Origin: Firmicutes bacterium UBA6226
GTDB taxonomy: Bacteria; Bacillota_A; Clostridia; Peptostreptococcales; Acidaminobacteraceae
Assembly (NCBI GenBank): GCA_002441045.1
Contig: DJWQ01000001.1
Coordinates: forward strand, 4,185-13,866
Direction: 5' to 3'
DNA: 9,682 nt
The notes beneath the pieces were generated by a model. It made no database searches, was not told the DNA's origin, and saw nothing but the letters and a program-made list of their open reading frames with translations. Positions 1 to 9,301 of this stretch are shown one piece after another. The position numbers and the translations under genes are program-made. Each line of letters begins with the position of its first letter. Position 1 is the stretch's first letter.

Positions 1-245
1 CCATGTGTAATCATGATTTTTTTACCTTCAATTTCAATAACTTTATCTTCGCTAACATTGGCATTAGGATCACAATTTCCTTTAATCCCAATAACCTCCC
101 TGCCAGTCGCACTGGCGATTGCCAGTGCATCCTTATAGTGATCTCCTAAATGAAAGACTTTTTCAAACAGACTCTCATTTTGAAGCATATAGCGTACGAC
201 AGGTTCAATTCGACCGTGAGTGTCACTAACAACCAGTACGTTCAT
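1..245 (-). CDS. YfcE/MJ0936-type metallophosphoesterase (C-terminus beyond left edge)
   Basis: This is the N-terminal part (81 full codons) of a small calcineurin-like phosphodiesterase, a family that hydrolyses phosphodiesters in the cytoplasm using two metal ions. The fragment carries the metal-binding motifs in the right order and spacing: SDTHG at residues 7-11, HLGDH at 32-36, GNCD at 56-59, and a final TH at 80-81 followed by the first two bases of a glycine codon at the window edge (the usual T-H-G-H motif). Family members are about 155-185 aa, so roughly half is missing. The ATG at 245 lies inside the end of rdgB and overlaps it by 20 bp. The nearest purine-rich site (GAGAGG) is about 15 bp upstream, too far for an ideal ribosome binding site, so translational coupling to rdgB is likely. 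The position after rph-rdgB matches B. subtilis ysnB. The family is certain; the physiological substrate is unknown. Confidence 0.93.
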   Translation of the reverse strand, partial: MNVLVVSDTHGRIEPVVRYMLQNESLFEKVFHLGDHYKDALAIASATGREVIGIKGNCDPNANVSEDKVIEIEGKKIMITH

Positions 246-837
246 AATAACGCTTGATTTCCTCTCTCATGACTTTAAGTGCATTACCTCTATGACTGAG
301 CGCATTTTTCTCAGACCCGGTTAACTCAGCAAATGTTTTTCCAAGCTCAGGTACAATAAAGAGCGGATCATACCCAAATCCATGTTTACCCTTCGCTTCA
401 AATCCAATTCTACCTTCAACCGTGCCTCTTGCCACTAACGTGTCTCCATTTTCAAACACAAGCGTTAAGACGGTCACGAATCGCGCTGTCCTCTCTTCAT
501 CACTGGCACCTTTTAATGCATCTAAAAGCTTTTCATTATTCCTTGCATCAGACTTAGGTTCACCAGCATATCTTGCTGAATAAACGCCAGGAGCACCACC
601 TATATAGTCTACCTCAAGTCCTGAATCGTCTGCAAGAGCCGCTACTTTTAAACGGTTGTGTACTGCCATTGCCTTTATCATTGAATTTTCTTCAAAGGTT
701 GTACCTGACTCTTCGATATCATCCTCGCCATATCCAGCCGCTTTCATTGTTATCAGTTCAAACTCAAAATCCTTTAAAATGCTTTGAATTTCTTGTAATT
801 TATGTTGATTGGCCGATGCCAAAACAAGTTTTTTCAT
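226..837 (-). CDS. rdgB: XTP/dITP pyrophosphatase (RdgB/Ham1 family)
   Basis: This 203-aa cytoplasmic enzyme hydrolyses non-canonical purine triphosphates (dITP, ITP, XTP) to the monophosphate and pyrophosphate, which keeps deaminated bases out of DNA and RNA. It spans the whole Ham1/RdgB fold at the usual length of about 195-205 aa. The family signatures are present: the N-terminal substrate loop SANQHK (8-13), TFEENSMIKA (47-56), the acidic metal site ADDSGLEV (69-76) followed by GGAPGVYSARYAG (80-92), FGYDPLF (154-160) and SHRGNAL (181-187). The ATG at 837 starts the fold directly with MKKLVLASAN, so no other start fits. The Shine-Dalgarno is weak: AAGGATAGGA lies more than 10 bp upstream. 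It follows rph after 99 bp with no terminator between them, and its 3' end overlaps the phosphoesterase start, so it is probably the second gene of the rph operon. The product is secure. Confidence 0.97.
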   Translation of the reverse strand: MKKLVLASANQHKLQEIQSILKDFEFELITMKAAGYGEDDIEESGTTFEENSMIKAMAVHNRLKVAALADDSGLEVDYIGGAPGVYSARYAGEPKSDARNNEKLLDALKGASDEERTARFVTVLTLVFENGDTLVARGTVEGRIGFEAKGKHGFGYDPLFIVPELGKTFAELTGSEKNALSHRGNALKVMREEIKRYYERTGC

Positions 838-936
838 ACCCTACTGTCCTATCCTTTTGATTATTCGTTGCAGTTAATCAGTGATGCTGCTAACCTTTTA
901 TACAACGTGTTGCTCACCTAAATTTCCTTATACCCA

Positions 937-1653
937 TTATTTCGATAAAGCTTCATTTTGAATTTCAGTTAATTTAATAATACCTTGTTCTCCGATAGAC
1001 ATGAGAGCGTCAAGCTGCTTTCGGTTAAACGGTTTTTCTTCACCCGTCCCTTGAACCTCTATAAACTCACCCGCGCCTGTCATCACTAAGTTCATATCCA
1101 CATGTGCATTTGAGTCTTCTTCATAACAAAGATCTAAAACTACCTGATCAGAAACAATGCCTACACTTACAGCTGCAACAGAGTCTGTAATCGGTGATTC
1201 TGTCAATAACCCTTTGTCGATTAATTGTCTGATAGCATCCGTAAGTGCAACATACGCACCTGTTATGGAAGCTGTTCGTGTACCACCATCAGCTTGAATT
1301 ACGTCACAGTCGATCCAAATCGTTCTCTCACCCAATTTACTTAAGTCAACTATCGCACGAAGCGAACGCCCAATTAGCCTTTGAATTTCTTGACTTCTTC
1401 CGTCTATCCCCTTTGTATTTCTTTGCTTTCTTTGTCCTGTCGAGCCTGGTAACATACCGTATTCAGCAGTCACCCATCCACTTCCTGTCCCCTTTAAAAA
1501 AGGGGGTACCTTTTCTTCTATCGTAGCTGTACAGATGACTTTGGTTTGTCCCATTTCGATTAAACAAGATCCTGCTGGATGAACGATATAATCTCTTGTA
1601 ATTTTAACGGGTCTTAGTGCATCATGTGCTCTACCATCTATTCTATTCGCCAT
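937..1653 (-). CDS. rph: Ribonuclease PH
   Basis: RNase PH is a phosphate-dependent 3'-to-5' exoribonuclease that trims the 3' tails of tRNA precursors and works as a ring-shaped hexamer. From the ATG at 1653 the protein is 238 aa, the standard family length. It begins with the usual N-terminal motif [14 protein letters not shown] (3-16). Other family motifs are [14 protein letters not shown] (59-72), [15 protein letters not shown] (86-100) and the phosphate-binding GGTRT (123-127). The acidic metal residues sit in [12 protein letters not shown] (D180 and D186), and the C-terminal part is [14 protein letters not shown] (196-209). An in-frame ATG at 1671 would add six residues but has no ribosome binding site, whereas GGAGG lies six bases before the ATG at 1653. 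It is the first gene after the promoter at 1723-1752, followed by rdgB and a phosphoesterase. The residue usually written as Asp in the LDY motif is Cys176 here (LDLCYEED), a minor deviation. Confidence 0.97.
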   Translation of the reverse strand: MANRIDGRAHDALRPVKITRDYIVHPAGSCLIEMGQTKVICTATIEEKVPPFLKGTGSGWVTAEYGMLPGSTGQRKQRNTKGIDGRSQEIQRLIGRSLRAIVDLSKLGERTIWIDCDVIQADGGTRTASITGAYVALTDAIRQLIDKGLLTESPITDSVAAVSVGIVSDQVVLDLCYEEDSNAHVDMNLVMTGAGEFIEVQGTGEEKPFNRKQLDALMSIGEQGIIKLTEIQNEALSK

Positions 1654-1659
1654 TTTCTT

Positions 1660-1664
1660 CCTCC
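1660..1664 (-). promoter_or_regulatory. Ribosome binding site that sets the rph start
   Basis: The minus strand reads GGAGG, then AAGAAA, then the ATG at 1653: a near-ideal Shine-Dalgarno with a six-base spacer. The upstream in-frame ATG at 1671 lies on the far side of this site and has nothing comparable before it. This decides the start of rph at 1653. Confidence 0.85.
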
Positions 1665-1722
1665 ATAACATCTGATTCTAGTTATTACTTGAAAAATCAA
1701 TCAAAACACCTTACAACTTCCT

Positions 1723-1752
1723 ATTATAACACACTCTTGACTAAAATTTTAA
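1723..1752 (-). promoter_or_regulatory. Sigma-A-type promoter of the rph-rdgB-phosphoesterase unit
   Basis: On the minus strand a perfect -10 box TATAAT (1723-1728) is preceded by TGT, which makes an extended -10 (TGTTATAAT, 1723-1731). A -35-like hexamer TTAAAA (1747-1752, four of six matches to TTGACA) lies 18 bp upstream, in an AT-rich stretch. The predicted transcription start is near 1716, which gives a leader of about 60 nt before the rph ATG. The site lies between the terminator of the preceding gene and rph, where a promoter is expected. I see no clear operator or riboswitch in the leader. Confidence 0.75.
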
Positions 1753-1765
1753 TTTGATAAAGTGC

Positions 1766-1801
1766 AATAAAAATCCGCCCAACTGATTTTCAGCTGGACG
1801 G
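1766..1801 (-). terminator. Rho-independent terminator after the amidase gene
   Basis: Read on the minus strand, a 12-bp stem (arms 1790-1801 and 1775-1786, with two G-T pairs) closes a three-base AAA loop (1787-1789). It is followed at once by ATTTTTATT (1766-1774). The hairpin starts 13 bp after the amidase TAA. A G/C-rich stem with a T-rich tail is the classic intrinsic terminator, and it separates the pcrA-ligA-amidase unit from the rph unit. In the other direction there is no immediate T run, so it is probably one-way. Confidence 0.9.
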
Positions 1802-1814
1802 AAATAAACGCTTT

Positions 1815-3932
1815 TTATTTTAAGAAGTTGACAATTCCTCTTGCCATTGCTTCAGCCGCTTTTTTCAAGTAACTATCACTCATAAGTTTATCTTGTTCTG
1901 CTGCATTGGTGATAAAACCAAGTTCTGCTAAAACAGAGGTCATTTTAGACTCTTTTAGTACGACCAATCTAGGTAAATAGCCAATACCTCTATCCACTGC
2001 ACCAAGCGCTTTAACAAGCTCAGTTTGCATCGCACTAGCAAGTCCTTTGTCACTGCTCATAGACTCTTCACCATAGAGCACTTCCACACCAGATGCCGTG
2101 CCATTTGTAAATGCGTTAATATGGACGCTGACAAACAGATCAGCATCGAGTTCATTTGCAATAGCAGGACGGTCATAAAGGCCAACATACTCATCTACAG
2201 CACGAATCATATAGGTTTTAAATCCTAGCTTTTGAAGTTCGCTTTCAAGTAATTTAGCCGCTCTTAACGTCAAATCCTTTTCTTGCGCTTTTGAGCCAAC
2301 AGCACCAGGGTCTTTGCCACCATGGCCAGCGTCGATGACGATTAGCGTTCCTTTATTATCAGAGTTTTGAATCACTGTATTCGTGAAAGTTAAAGCAATT
2401 GACCCAGTCGTATTTAACCTTGAATAGGTGGTATTCTCCGCAAGCACAACTTCGATATGATAATTAGTACCTACTTCAGAAACGACGAACTTGTCTACAA
2501 TGTGGTCATTGATCGCTTGATCAAAGCTTCCTAGATCTGTTTTATCCTTAGGTACCTCAATCGCAATCGTTCGAGTCGCCGAGTTATAATCTAATGAATA
2601 ATCTGACTTACTAAATAAATCGATGGTCATTAACCCTTTTTCACTCGATTGTTTTACATAGTTAAAATTATTAATTGGTTGATTTGTAATATAAACCAGC
2701 AGTTCATCCCCGCTAGACTCAACATAGAAATCATCATAGGTCATTTTTTCAGAGGTTTCTATCGTAATTCTTGTAACTTCCATATCTGGAGAATACATAT
2801 CGTCTTTGCTCGTATCCAATTGACGATAAGAAATTGCTTCGATTTTACCTTGATTCACCGGTAACACTTGATAAGCGCCATCGTTGATTCTAAGATAACT
2901 GTTAATGACATCTACTATAACTTGATTGCCGCTTACATCCACGTTATAGTACGGTTCTTCACGCGTCCCAATAACCACCGTATCCGTACTATAGATGTTT
3001 TCAACGCCAACTTCGCTAACGGTATTGATCAATTGAACAACCATTTCCTTGTTGGCTGCATCATAACTAATTTCCGTTCCACGTCGTTCGTTTTGATAGA
3101 TTGTAACTCTTGTATTGTATGGATTATCGCTATTTTGCGTAATTTCAAGCTTATCGATACCAAAGATATCGTCTGAGATATTATACGTCCAAATGCCATT
3201 TTTAACCGTTGCGCCACTTGGAGGCGTTAACTTCGTATTTTGAAAATCGATAATCGTCTTATCTTGCCCACCAACATCTGTACCGTTGATTACAAACGTT
3301 GTTACGTCTACCTCACCTGTCACTTTAAATCGAATTTCTGGATAGGTTTTGTACACGTCCATTGTGAGATTTGTCATCGTTTGAGCCATTTTATTGATCG
3401 CTACTGTACGCGTCTCTCCGATCCAAGACGCGCTTAGTCCAAGTACATCGCTGATAAATTTCAGCGGTACATAGGTTCTGTCAACAAACTCCCCAGTGAT
3501 GCTCTTATAAGTCATAATTCTTGGTGCAACGCTATCTGGCAGAAGCGTTTTCTTGCCATCTATCGTCGCATATGGATTGTTAATTTGCATCACAACAGAT
3601 TTGCCACCATAAGCAAATGAAATCTCCTTAGTCGATCCATTCCACTGATACTTTACACCTAGCTCTATTAATATGGCCGAGACCGGTACAATCGTTCTAC
3701 CATTGACGATAATCCCCGGTGCATCAGAAAATATATCGATACCACCGATCATAACATTAACCGGTTCGTATTTATTAAATATTCCCAGTCCGCTTTCGCT
3801 CAGTTCCACGTAATCGTACTCAGAATACTTGTTCGCAAATGAAGGTTGCACTTGAAGCACCATCGCCACACATACCATTAAAGAGAGCAATTGTTTGACA
3901 TGTAAGCGTTTTAATTGATTGATTATAACCAT
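1815..3932 (-). CDS. Secreted N-acetylmuramoyl-L-alanine amidase (stalk domain, AMIN-type repeats, Amidase_3)
   Basis: This 705-aa exported cell wall hydrolase cuts the bond between N-acetylmuramic acid and L-alanine in peptidoglycan. Residues 1-33 form a signal peptide: basic residues near the start, a hydrophobic core from about 15 to 28, and a likely cleavage after SFA (31-33). Residues about 58-180 resemble the copper amine oxidase N-terminal-like 'stalk' domain (GRTIVPVSAILIELG at 78-92; DRTYVPLKFISDVLGL at 151-166). Residues about 186-520 are beta-rich and read as up to three AMIN-like modules, which are known to target amidases to the wall. The zinc amidase domain (Amidase_3) fills 528-705. 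Its zinc ligands are H537 in DAGHGG, E551 in EKDLTL and H604 in SVHINA; the catalytic glutamate is E670 in AELGFITN. No long helical insert of the AmiB/AmiC autoinhibitory type is seen. The start is the ATG at 3932 with AAAGGAG about five bases upstream. It is the last gene of its unit, 44 bp after the PurM-like gene. Confidence 0.93.
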   Translation of the reverse strand: MVIINQLKRLHVKQLLSLMVCVAMVLQVQPSFANKYSEYDYVELSESGLGIFNKYEPVNVMIGGIDIFSDAPGIIVNGRTIVPVSAILIELGVKYQWNGSTKEISFAYGGKSVVMQINNPYATIDGKKTLLPDSVAPRIMTYKSITGEFVDRTYVPLKFISDVLGLSASWIGETRTVAINKMAQTMTNLTMDVYKTYPEIRFKVTGEVDVTTFVINGTDVGGQDKTIIDFQNTKLTPPSGATVKNGIWTYNISDDIFGIDKLEITQNSDNPYNTRVTIYQNERRGTEISYDAANKEMVVQLINTVSEVGVENIYSTDTVVIGTREEPYYNVDVSGNQVIVDVINSYLRINDGAYQVLPVNQGKIEAISYRQLDTSKDDMYSPDMEVTRITIETSEKMTYDDFYVESSGDELLVYITNQPINNFNYVKQSSEKGLMTIDLFSKSDYSLDYNSATRTIAIEVPKDKTDLGSFDQAINDHIVDKFVVSEVGTNYHIEVVLAENTTYSRLNTTGSIALTFTNTVIQNSDNKGTLIVIDAGHGGKDPGAVGSKAQEKDLTLRAAKLLESELQKLGFKTYMIRAVDEYVGLYDRPAIANELDADLFVSVHINAFTNGTASGVEVLYGEESMSSDKGLASAMQTELVKALGAVDRGIGYLPRLVVLKESKMTSVLAELGFITNAAEQDKLMSDSYLKKAAEAMARGIVNFLK

Positions 3933-3976
3933 ATTCTCTCCTTTACAATTTTAACTTCTATAACATCATTCTTAAA

Positions 3977-4984
3977 TTACTTGATCACTTTATAGAGCTC
4001 ATCAGCATCAGGTGATTCTATATAGTCAAAAATCTCCTCCACACTCGCATCACCCATTATAAGCTTTTTATCTCGTTCTTCCGTAATCACCCCTACTCTA
4101 GAATACTCGATACGAAAATCCAGCAAAGCTTTCTCCAACTCACTCGCCAAAGCTTGAGGCATACAAATCACCATCGTACCACTGCTGATTAATTTTAAAG
4201 GATTAATGTTGTAGTACTCGCATAGCTTTTCAGTAACTGGATGAATCGCAATTTTATCTGCTTTGACCTTACAGCCTTTACCACTCGCCTCACAAAGCTC
4301 ATGGATTGCACCTAAAATTCCTCCCTCGGTAGCATCATGCATCGCCGTAGCTCCGATTCTCACACCAATTTTCCCCTCGTTGATGACACTGATTTGTTTG
4401 AACATATCTTTCGCTTCTTGAATTTCTGACTTAGATAAAACTTCAGAAAGCTCATTTTCAAGTTCACTAACGATAATCGCAGTGCCTTCTAGTCCTGCCG
4501 TTTTCGTCAAGTAGATATAATCCCCTACCTCTGCACCAGAAGTTTTAATGAGTCGATTAACCTGTGTTCTACCCAAAGCAGTCGCTGATACAATGATTCG
4601 ATTGACTGCATTTGTAATTTCCGTATGCCCACCGATTATCTCCACGTCATACTGATTAGCAGTTTCATTTGCCTCTCTAAGAATCTGACCGATGGTTTCT
4701 TGAGTAGTCGTTTCAGGGCAAAGCAACGTCAGCATGATGCCCACTGCTTCAGCACCACTCGACGCGATATCATTTAGACAAACATTGACTGCCAGTTGCC
4801 CAATATTTTTATCCGTTCCTGTAATTGGATCGGTCGTTAAGACACATGCTAGATCGCCAAAAGCAACAGCCGTACAGTCTTCTCCGACATTTGGTCGAAT
4901 TAATATATCGTCTCTTACCGTATGAATCTCAGATAAAACGATTTCACCAAGTACTTCATTTTTTAATTTGCCGACTTCCATCAT
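3977..4984 (-). CDS. PurM/HypE-like 'AIR synthase related' protein, function unknown
   Basis: This 335-aa soluble protein belongs to the PurM superfamily (AIR synthase, HypE, ThiL, SelD), whose members bind ATP and usually phosphorylate or dehydrate a substrate at the dimer interface. Visible motifs are the acidic N-terminal loop GEDCTAV (34-40), TTDPITGTD (50-58), NDIASSGAEAVG (71-82), IIGGHTE (116-122) and the C-terminal-domain signature HDATEGGILGAIHELCEASG (216-235). It most resembles HypE-like proteins of Clostridia and archaea. It ends in YKVIK, so it lacks the C-terminal Pro-Arg-Ile-Cys whose cysteine carries the thiocarboxamide/cyanide in true HypE, and no hydrogenase maturation gene is nearby. 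It is also not a plain PurM, since no purine gene is present. Two adjacent ATGs (4984, 4981) are possible. AAGGAG (4989-4994) lies four and seven bases before them, so the second may be favoured. It starts 11 bp after ligA and is surely co-transcribed with it. The fold is confident; the substrate is unknown. Confidence 0.85.
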   Translation of the reverse strand: MMEVGKLKNEVLGEIVLSEIHTVRDDILIRPNVGEDCTAVAFGDLACVLTTDPITGTDKNIGQLAVNVCLNDIASSGAEAVGIMLTLLCPETTTQETIGQILREANETANQYDVEIIGGHTEITNAVNRIIVSATALGRTQVNRLIKTSGAEVGDYIYLTKTAGLEGTAIIVSELENELSEVLSKSEIQEAKDMFKQISVINEGKIGVRIGATAMHDATEGGILGAIHELCEASGKGCKVKADKIAIHPVTEKLCEYYNINPLKLISSGTMVICMPQALASELEKALLDFRIEYSRVGVITEERDKKLIMGDASVEEIFDYIESPDADELYKVIK

Positions 4985-4988
4985 TTTG

Positions 4989-4994
4989 CTCCTT
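4989..4994 (-). promoter_or_regulatory. Ribosome binding site of the PurM/HypE-like gene
   Basis: AAGGAG on the minus strand follows the ligA stop codon (4996-4998) by one base. It precedes the tandem ATGs at 4984 and 4981 by four and seven bases. Having it directly after the ligA stop suggests coupled translation of the two genes. Confidence 0.75.
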
Positions 4995-4995
4995 A

Positions 4996-7026
<2,031 letters not shown>

Positions 7027-9225
7027 TTATAACTTCTTAATCGGTGCAATCGAAGGGTCTAATTTCTTAATGCCATGTGCATCAAAAACGATAGTCAGCA
7101 CTTGGCTAGAAGTATCTACAGTGATAATCATACCAGCACCAAACACCTTATGCATCACCTTGTCTCCAGGTGCAAATCCATCTGATTGCGTTGTTTTCTC
7201 AGGTGTTGCGTAACTTGATTGAACAGGGTTAAAATAAGGATTGTGCTTTAAAGTCATCGATCCTGACGGCGCTTCTTTGAGAATATTTCCAAGCGATTTT
7301 TCACCCATAGACTCAAGCAAAGCTTGATTCATCTCTGATAAAAAGACACTTGGCATTCTAGGTTCAAATCTGCCATAGTGATTTCTATTTTTTGCGTGTG
7401 TAATAAATAAAAGCGACTCAGCACGTGTAATTCCTACGTAGCATAAACGTCGTTCTTCTTCCAGTTCAGTTTCATCATCCATCGCACGGAAGGATGGGAA
7501 CAAGTTTTGTTCGAGACCAACTAAAAAAACAACTGGAAATTCAAGACCTTTAGATGCATGAAGCGTCATCAATAGAATACTTTGTTCTTCTTCCTCAATG
7601 CTATCTTGATCGCTTCTTAGCGTTGTTTCCGCTAAGAAATCCCTTAATCCTGGTGAATCCTGTCTTTTTTCGAATTCCTCGATAACTGTTTTTAATTCGT
7701 AAATATTGTCGATTCTGCCATCGGCCTCATCGTTTCTTTCTCTTTCATAGCTTGCAATGATTTCTGATTGTTCAATTAAAGCGTCGAAAATTTCTCCAGA
7801 GGTTGCCACGTCAAGTCGTGCCGATAGGCCATTTACCATATTATAGAAATCTCGAATCGCAAGTGCGGTTTTGCCTGTTATCCCCGGAACTGCGTCTATA
7901 TTGGCACAGGCCTTTAAAAGGCTTAAACCGTGCACTGTCGCATAATCTTGCAACTTCTCAATCGTCTTATCCCCAATACTTCTCTTAGGTTCATTAATAA
8001 CACGTCTGAAACTTACGTCATCAAAGGGATTCACCATTAACTTAAAGTACGCTAAAACATCTTTGATTTCTTTTCTTTCGTAGAACTTTAAACCGCCGAC
8101 GACTTTGTATGGCAACCCCTCAATATTGAGTGCATCTTCAAGTGCTCTTGACTGTGCATTGGTACGATAAAGAATCGCAAAATCACTTTGATCAAAATTG
8201 CCCTCACGAACTTCTTTTCTAATTTGATTGACGATAAATCTCGCTTCATCCTTCTCATCATAAGCTTGATAGTAACGTATTTTTTCACCAGCATCGGCTT
8301 CTGTCCAAAGGGTCTTATCTCGACGACCTGGATTATGTTTGATCACACTATTTGCAAGATCCAATATATTTTGTGACGATCTATAATTTTGCTCTAATTT
8401 AATGATTTTTGCGCCTGGGTAATCCTTTTCGAAATCCTGAATGTTACGAATATCTGCACCACGCCATTTATAGATGGATTGGTCGCCATCGCCTACAACG
8501 AAAAGATTTTTATGCTTGGCACTTAGCTGACGCACTAAAGTGTACTGCGCTTTATTGGTATCTTGATACTCATCTACATGGATGTATCTGAACTTATTTT
8601 GATAATAAGCAAGGACTTCAGGGCTTGACTTAAAAAGCTCAATCGTCTTTATCAAAAGATCATCAAAATCCAATGCTTGATTGCTTTTTAGTTTTTCTTG
8701 ATAGAGCTTATAAAGCTTAATAAAATCTCTTTCACGTGGGTCCTTATGAAAGTTAATCTCATATGCATCCGCAGACATCATATCGTTTTTACAGCCTGAG
8801 ATCTTATATTGGAAAGATTGGATTGGTGTTTTTTTCTCGTCTAATCCTAGCGCCTTGAAGCAGTTCTTTAAGAGCGCCTTCTGATCAGTTGTATCGTAGA
8901 TAACAAAATCACTTGCATAGCCGATGTGATGACCATCTCGTCTTAAAATACGCACACACATCGAGTGAAAAGTCCCCACCCACATTTGATTGGTTACAGG
9001 CCCAACTAACTGTTCAATCCTATGCTTCATCTCTGTTGCCGCTTTATTCGTAAAAGTAATCGCCATGATACTTGAAGGAAAAATATCATATGCCTCAATT
9101 AAATGAGCGATACGATGCGTTAGCACCCTAGTCTTTCCCGAACCCGCTCCTGCAACGACTAGAATTGGACCATCTATCGACAAGACCGCATCCCTTTGCG
9201 CAGAATTAAGACCATTTAAATTCAT
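7027..9225 (-). CDS. pcrA: ATP-dependent 3'-5' DNA helicase PcrA (UvrD/Rep family)
   Basis: PcrA is the essential Gram-positive superfamily 1A helicase. It unwinds DNA 3' to 5', acts in repair and rolling-circle replication, removes recombination protein from DNA and can bind RNA polymerase. The 732-aa length is normal. Motifs are in order: Q motif LNSAQ (6-10), Walker A AGAGSGKT (25-32), motif Ia ITFTNKAA (56-63), GTFHS (84-88), Walker B VDEYQDT (217-223), motif III VVGDGDQSIYKWRGAD (243-258), motif IV LEQNYRSSQNIL (277-288), motif V LMTLHASKGLEFPVVFL (552-568) and motif VI EEERRLCYVGITRA (588-601). A low-complexity linker (about 635-685) leads to the C-terminal Tudor-like domain (GDKVMHKVFGAGMI, 687-700), which contacts RNA polymerase in B. 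subtilis PcrA. The ATG at 9225 has a perfect AGGAGG five bases upstream. pcrB, its partner in Bacillus, is not seen; a DUF327 gene occupies the upstream position. Confidence 0.98.
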   Translation of the reverse strand: MNLNGLNSAQRDAVLSIDGPILVVAGAGSGKTRVLTHRIAHLIEAYDIFPSSIMAITFTNKAATEMKHRIEQLVGPVTNQMWVGTFHSMCVRILRRDGHHIGYASDFVIYDTTDQKALLKNCFKALGLDEKKTPIQSFQYKISGCKNDMMSADAYEINFHKDPRERDFIKLYKLYQEKLKSNQALDFDDLLIKTIELFKSSPEVLAYYQNKFRYIHVDEYQDTNKAQYTLVRQLSAKHKNLFVVGDGDQSIYKWRGADIRNIQDFEKDYPGAKIIKLEQNYRSSQNILDLANSVIKHNPGRRDKTLWTEADAGEKIRYYQAYDEKDEARFIVNQIRKEVREGNFDQSDFAILYRTNAQSRALEDALNIEGLPYKVVGGLKFYERKEIKDVLAYFKLMVNPFDDVSFRRVINEPKRSIGDKTIEKLQDYATVHGLSLLKACANIDAVPGITGKTALAIRDFYNMVNGLSARLDVATSGEIFDALIEQSEIIASYERERNDEADGRIDNIYELKTVIEEFEKRQDSPGLRDFLAETTLRSDQDSIEEEEQSILLMTLHASKGLEFPVVFLVGLEQNLFPSFRAMDDETELEEERRLCYVGITRAESLLFITHAKNRNHYGRFEPRMPSVFLSEMNQALLESMGEKSLGNILKEAPSGSMTLKHNPYFNPVQSSYATPEKTTQSDGFAPGDKVMHKVFGAGMIITVDTSSQVLTIVFDAHGIKKLDPSIAPIKKL

Positions 9226-9230
9226 GTATT

Positions 9231-9236
9231 CCTCCT
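9231..9236 (-). promoter_or_regulatory. Consensus ribosome binding site of pcrA
   Basis: A perfect AGGAGG lies five bases (AATAC) before the pcrA ATG at 9225, the best Shine-Dalgarno in the window. The 76-bp gap that holds it (9226-9301) shows no convincing -35/-10 pair and no terminator, so pcrA is probably read through from the gene upstream or from a promoter I cannot recognise. Confidence 0.85.
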
Positions 9237-9301
9237 AAAATGTATATTTGCAAATCATGTACTTTCTTACTAATGTTGATTTCTATAATGATGGTTTATT
9301 A

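Noticed and set aside
871..890. Hairpin in the rph-rdgB gap as a terminator
   Set aside because: The only pairing is a 4-bp GCAG/CTGC with a large loop and no following T run, too weak for a terminator; rph and rdgB are probably co-transcribed.
1654..1671. Longer RNase PH starting at the ATG at 1671
   Set aside because: It lacks a ribosome binding site and adds six residues not typical of the family. The ATG at 1653 has GGAGG six bases upstream and gives the standard 238 aa.
2868..3176. Plus-strand open frames inside the amidase, pcrA, ligA and other genes
   Set aside because: They lie opposite well-identified genes, show no protein family features and lack ribosome binding sites, so they are chance antisense frames.
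3977..4984. True HypE hydrogenase maturation protein or PurM of purine synthesis
   Set aside because: The C-terminal Pro-Arg-Ile-Cys of HypE is absent and there are no hyp, hydrogenase or pur genes nearby. Only superfamily membership is supported.
9246..9255. Perfect 10-bp palindrome ATTTGCAAAT upstream of pcrA, possible operator
   Set aside because: It does not match the Firmicute LexA/SOS box (GAAC-N4-GTTC) or any operator I know, it does not extend beyond 10 bp, and there is no promoter beside it. Short AT-rich palindromes are common by chance.
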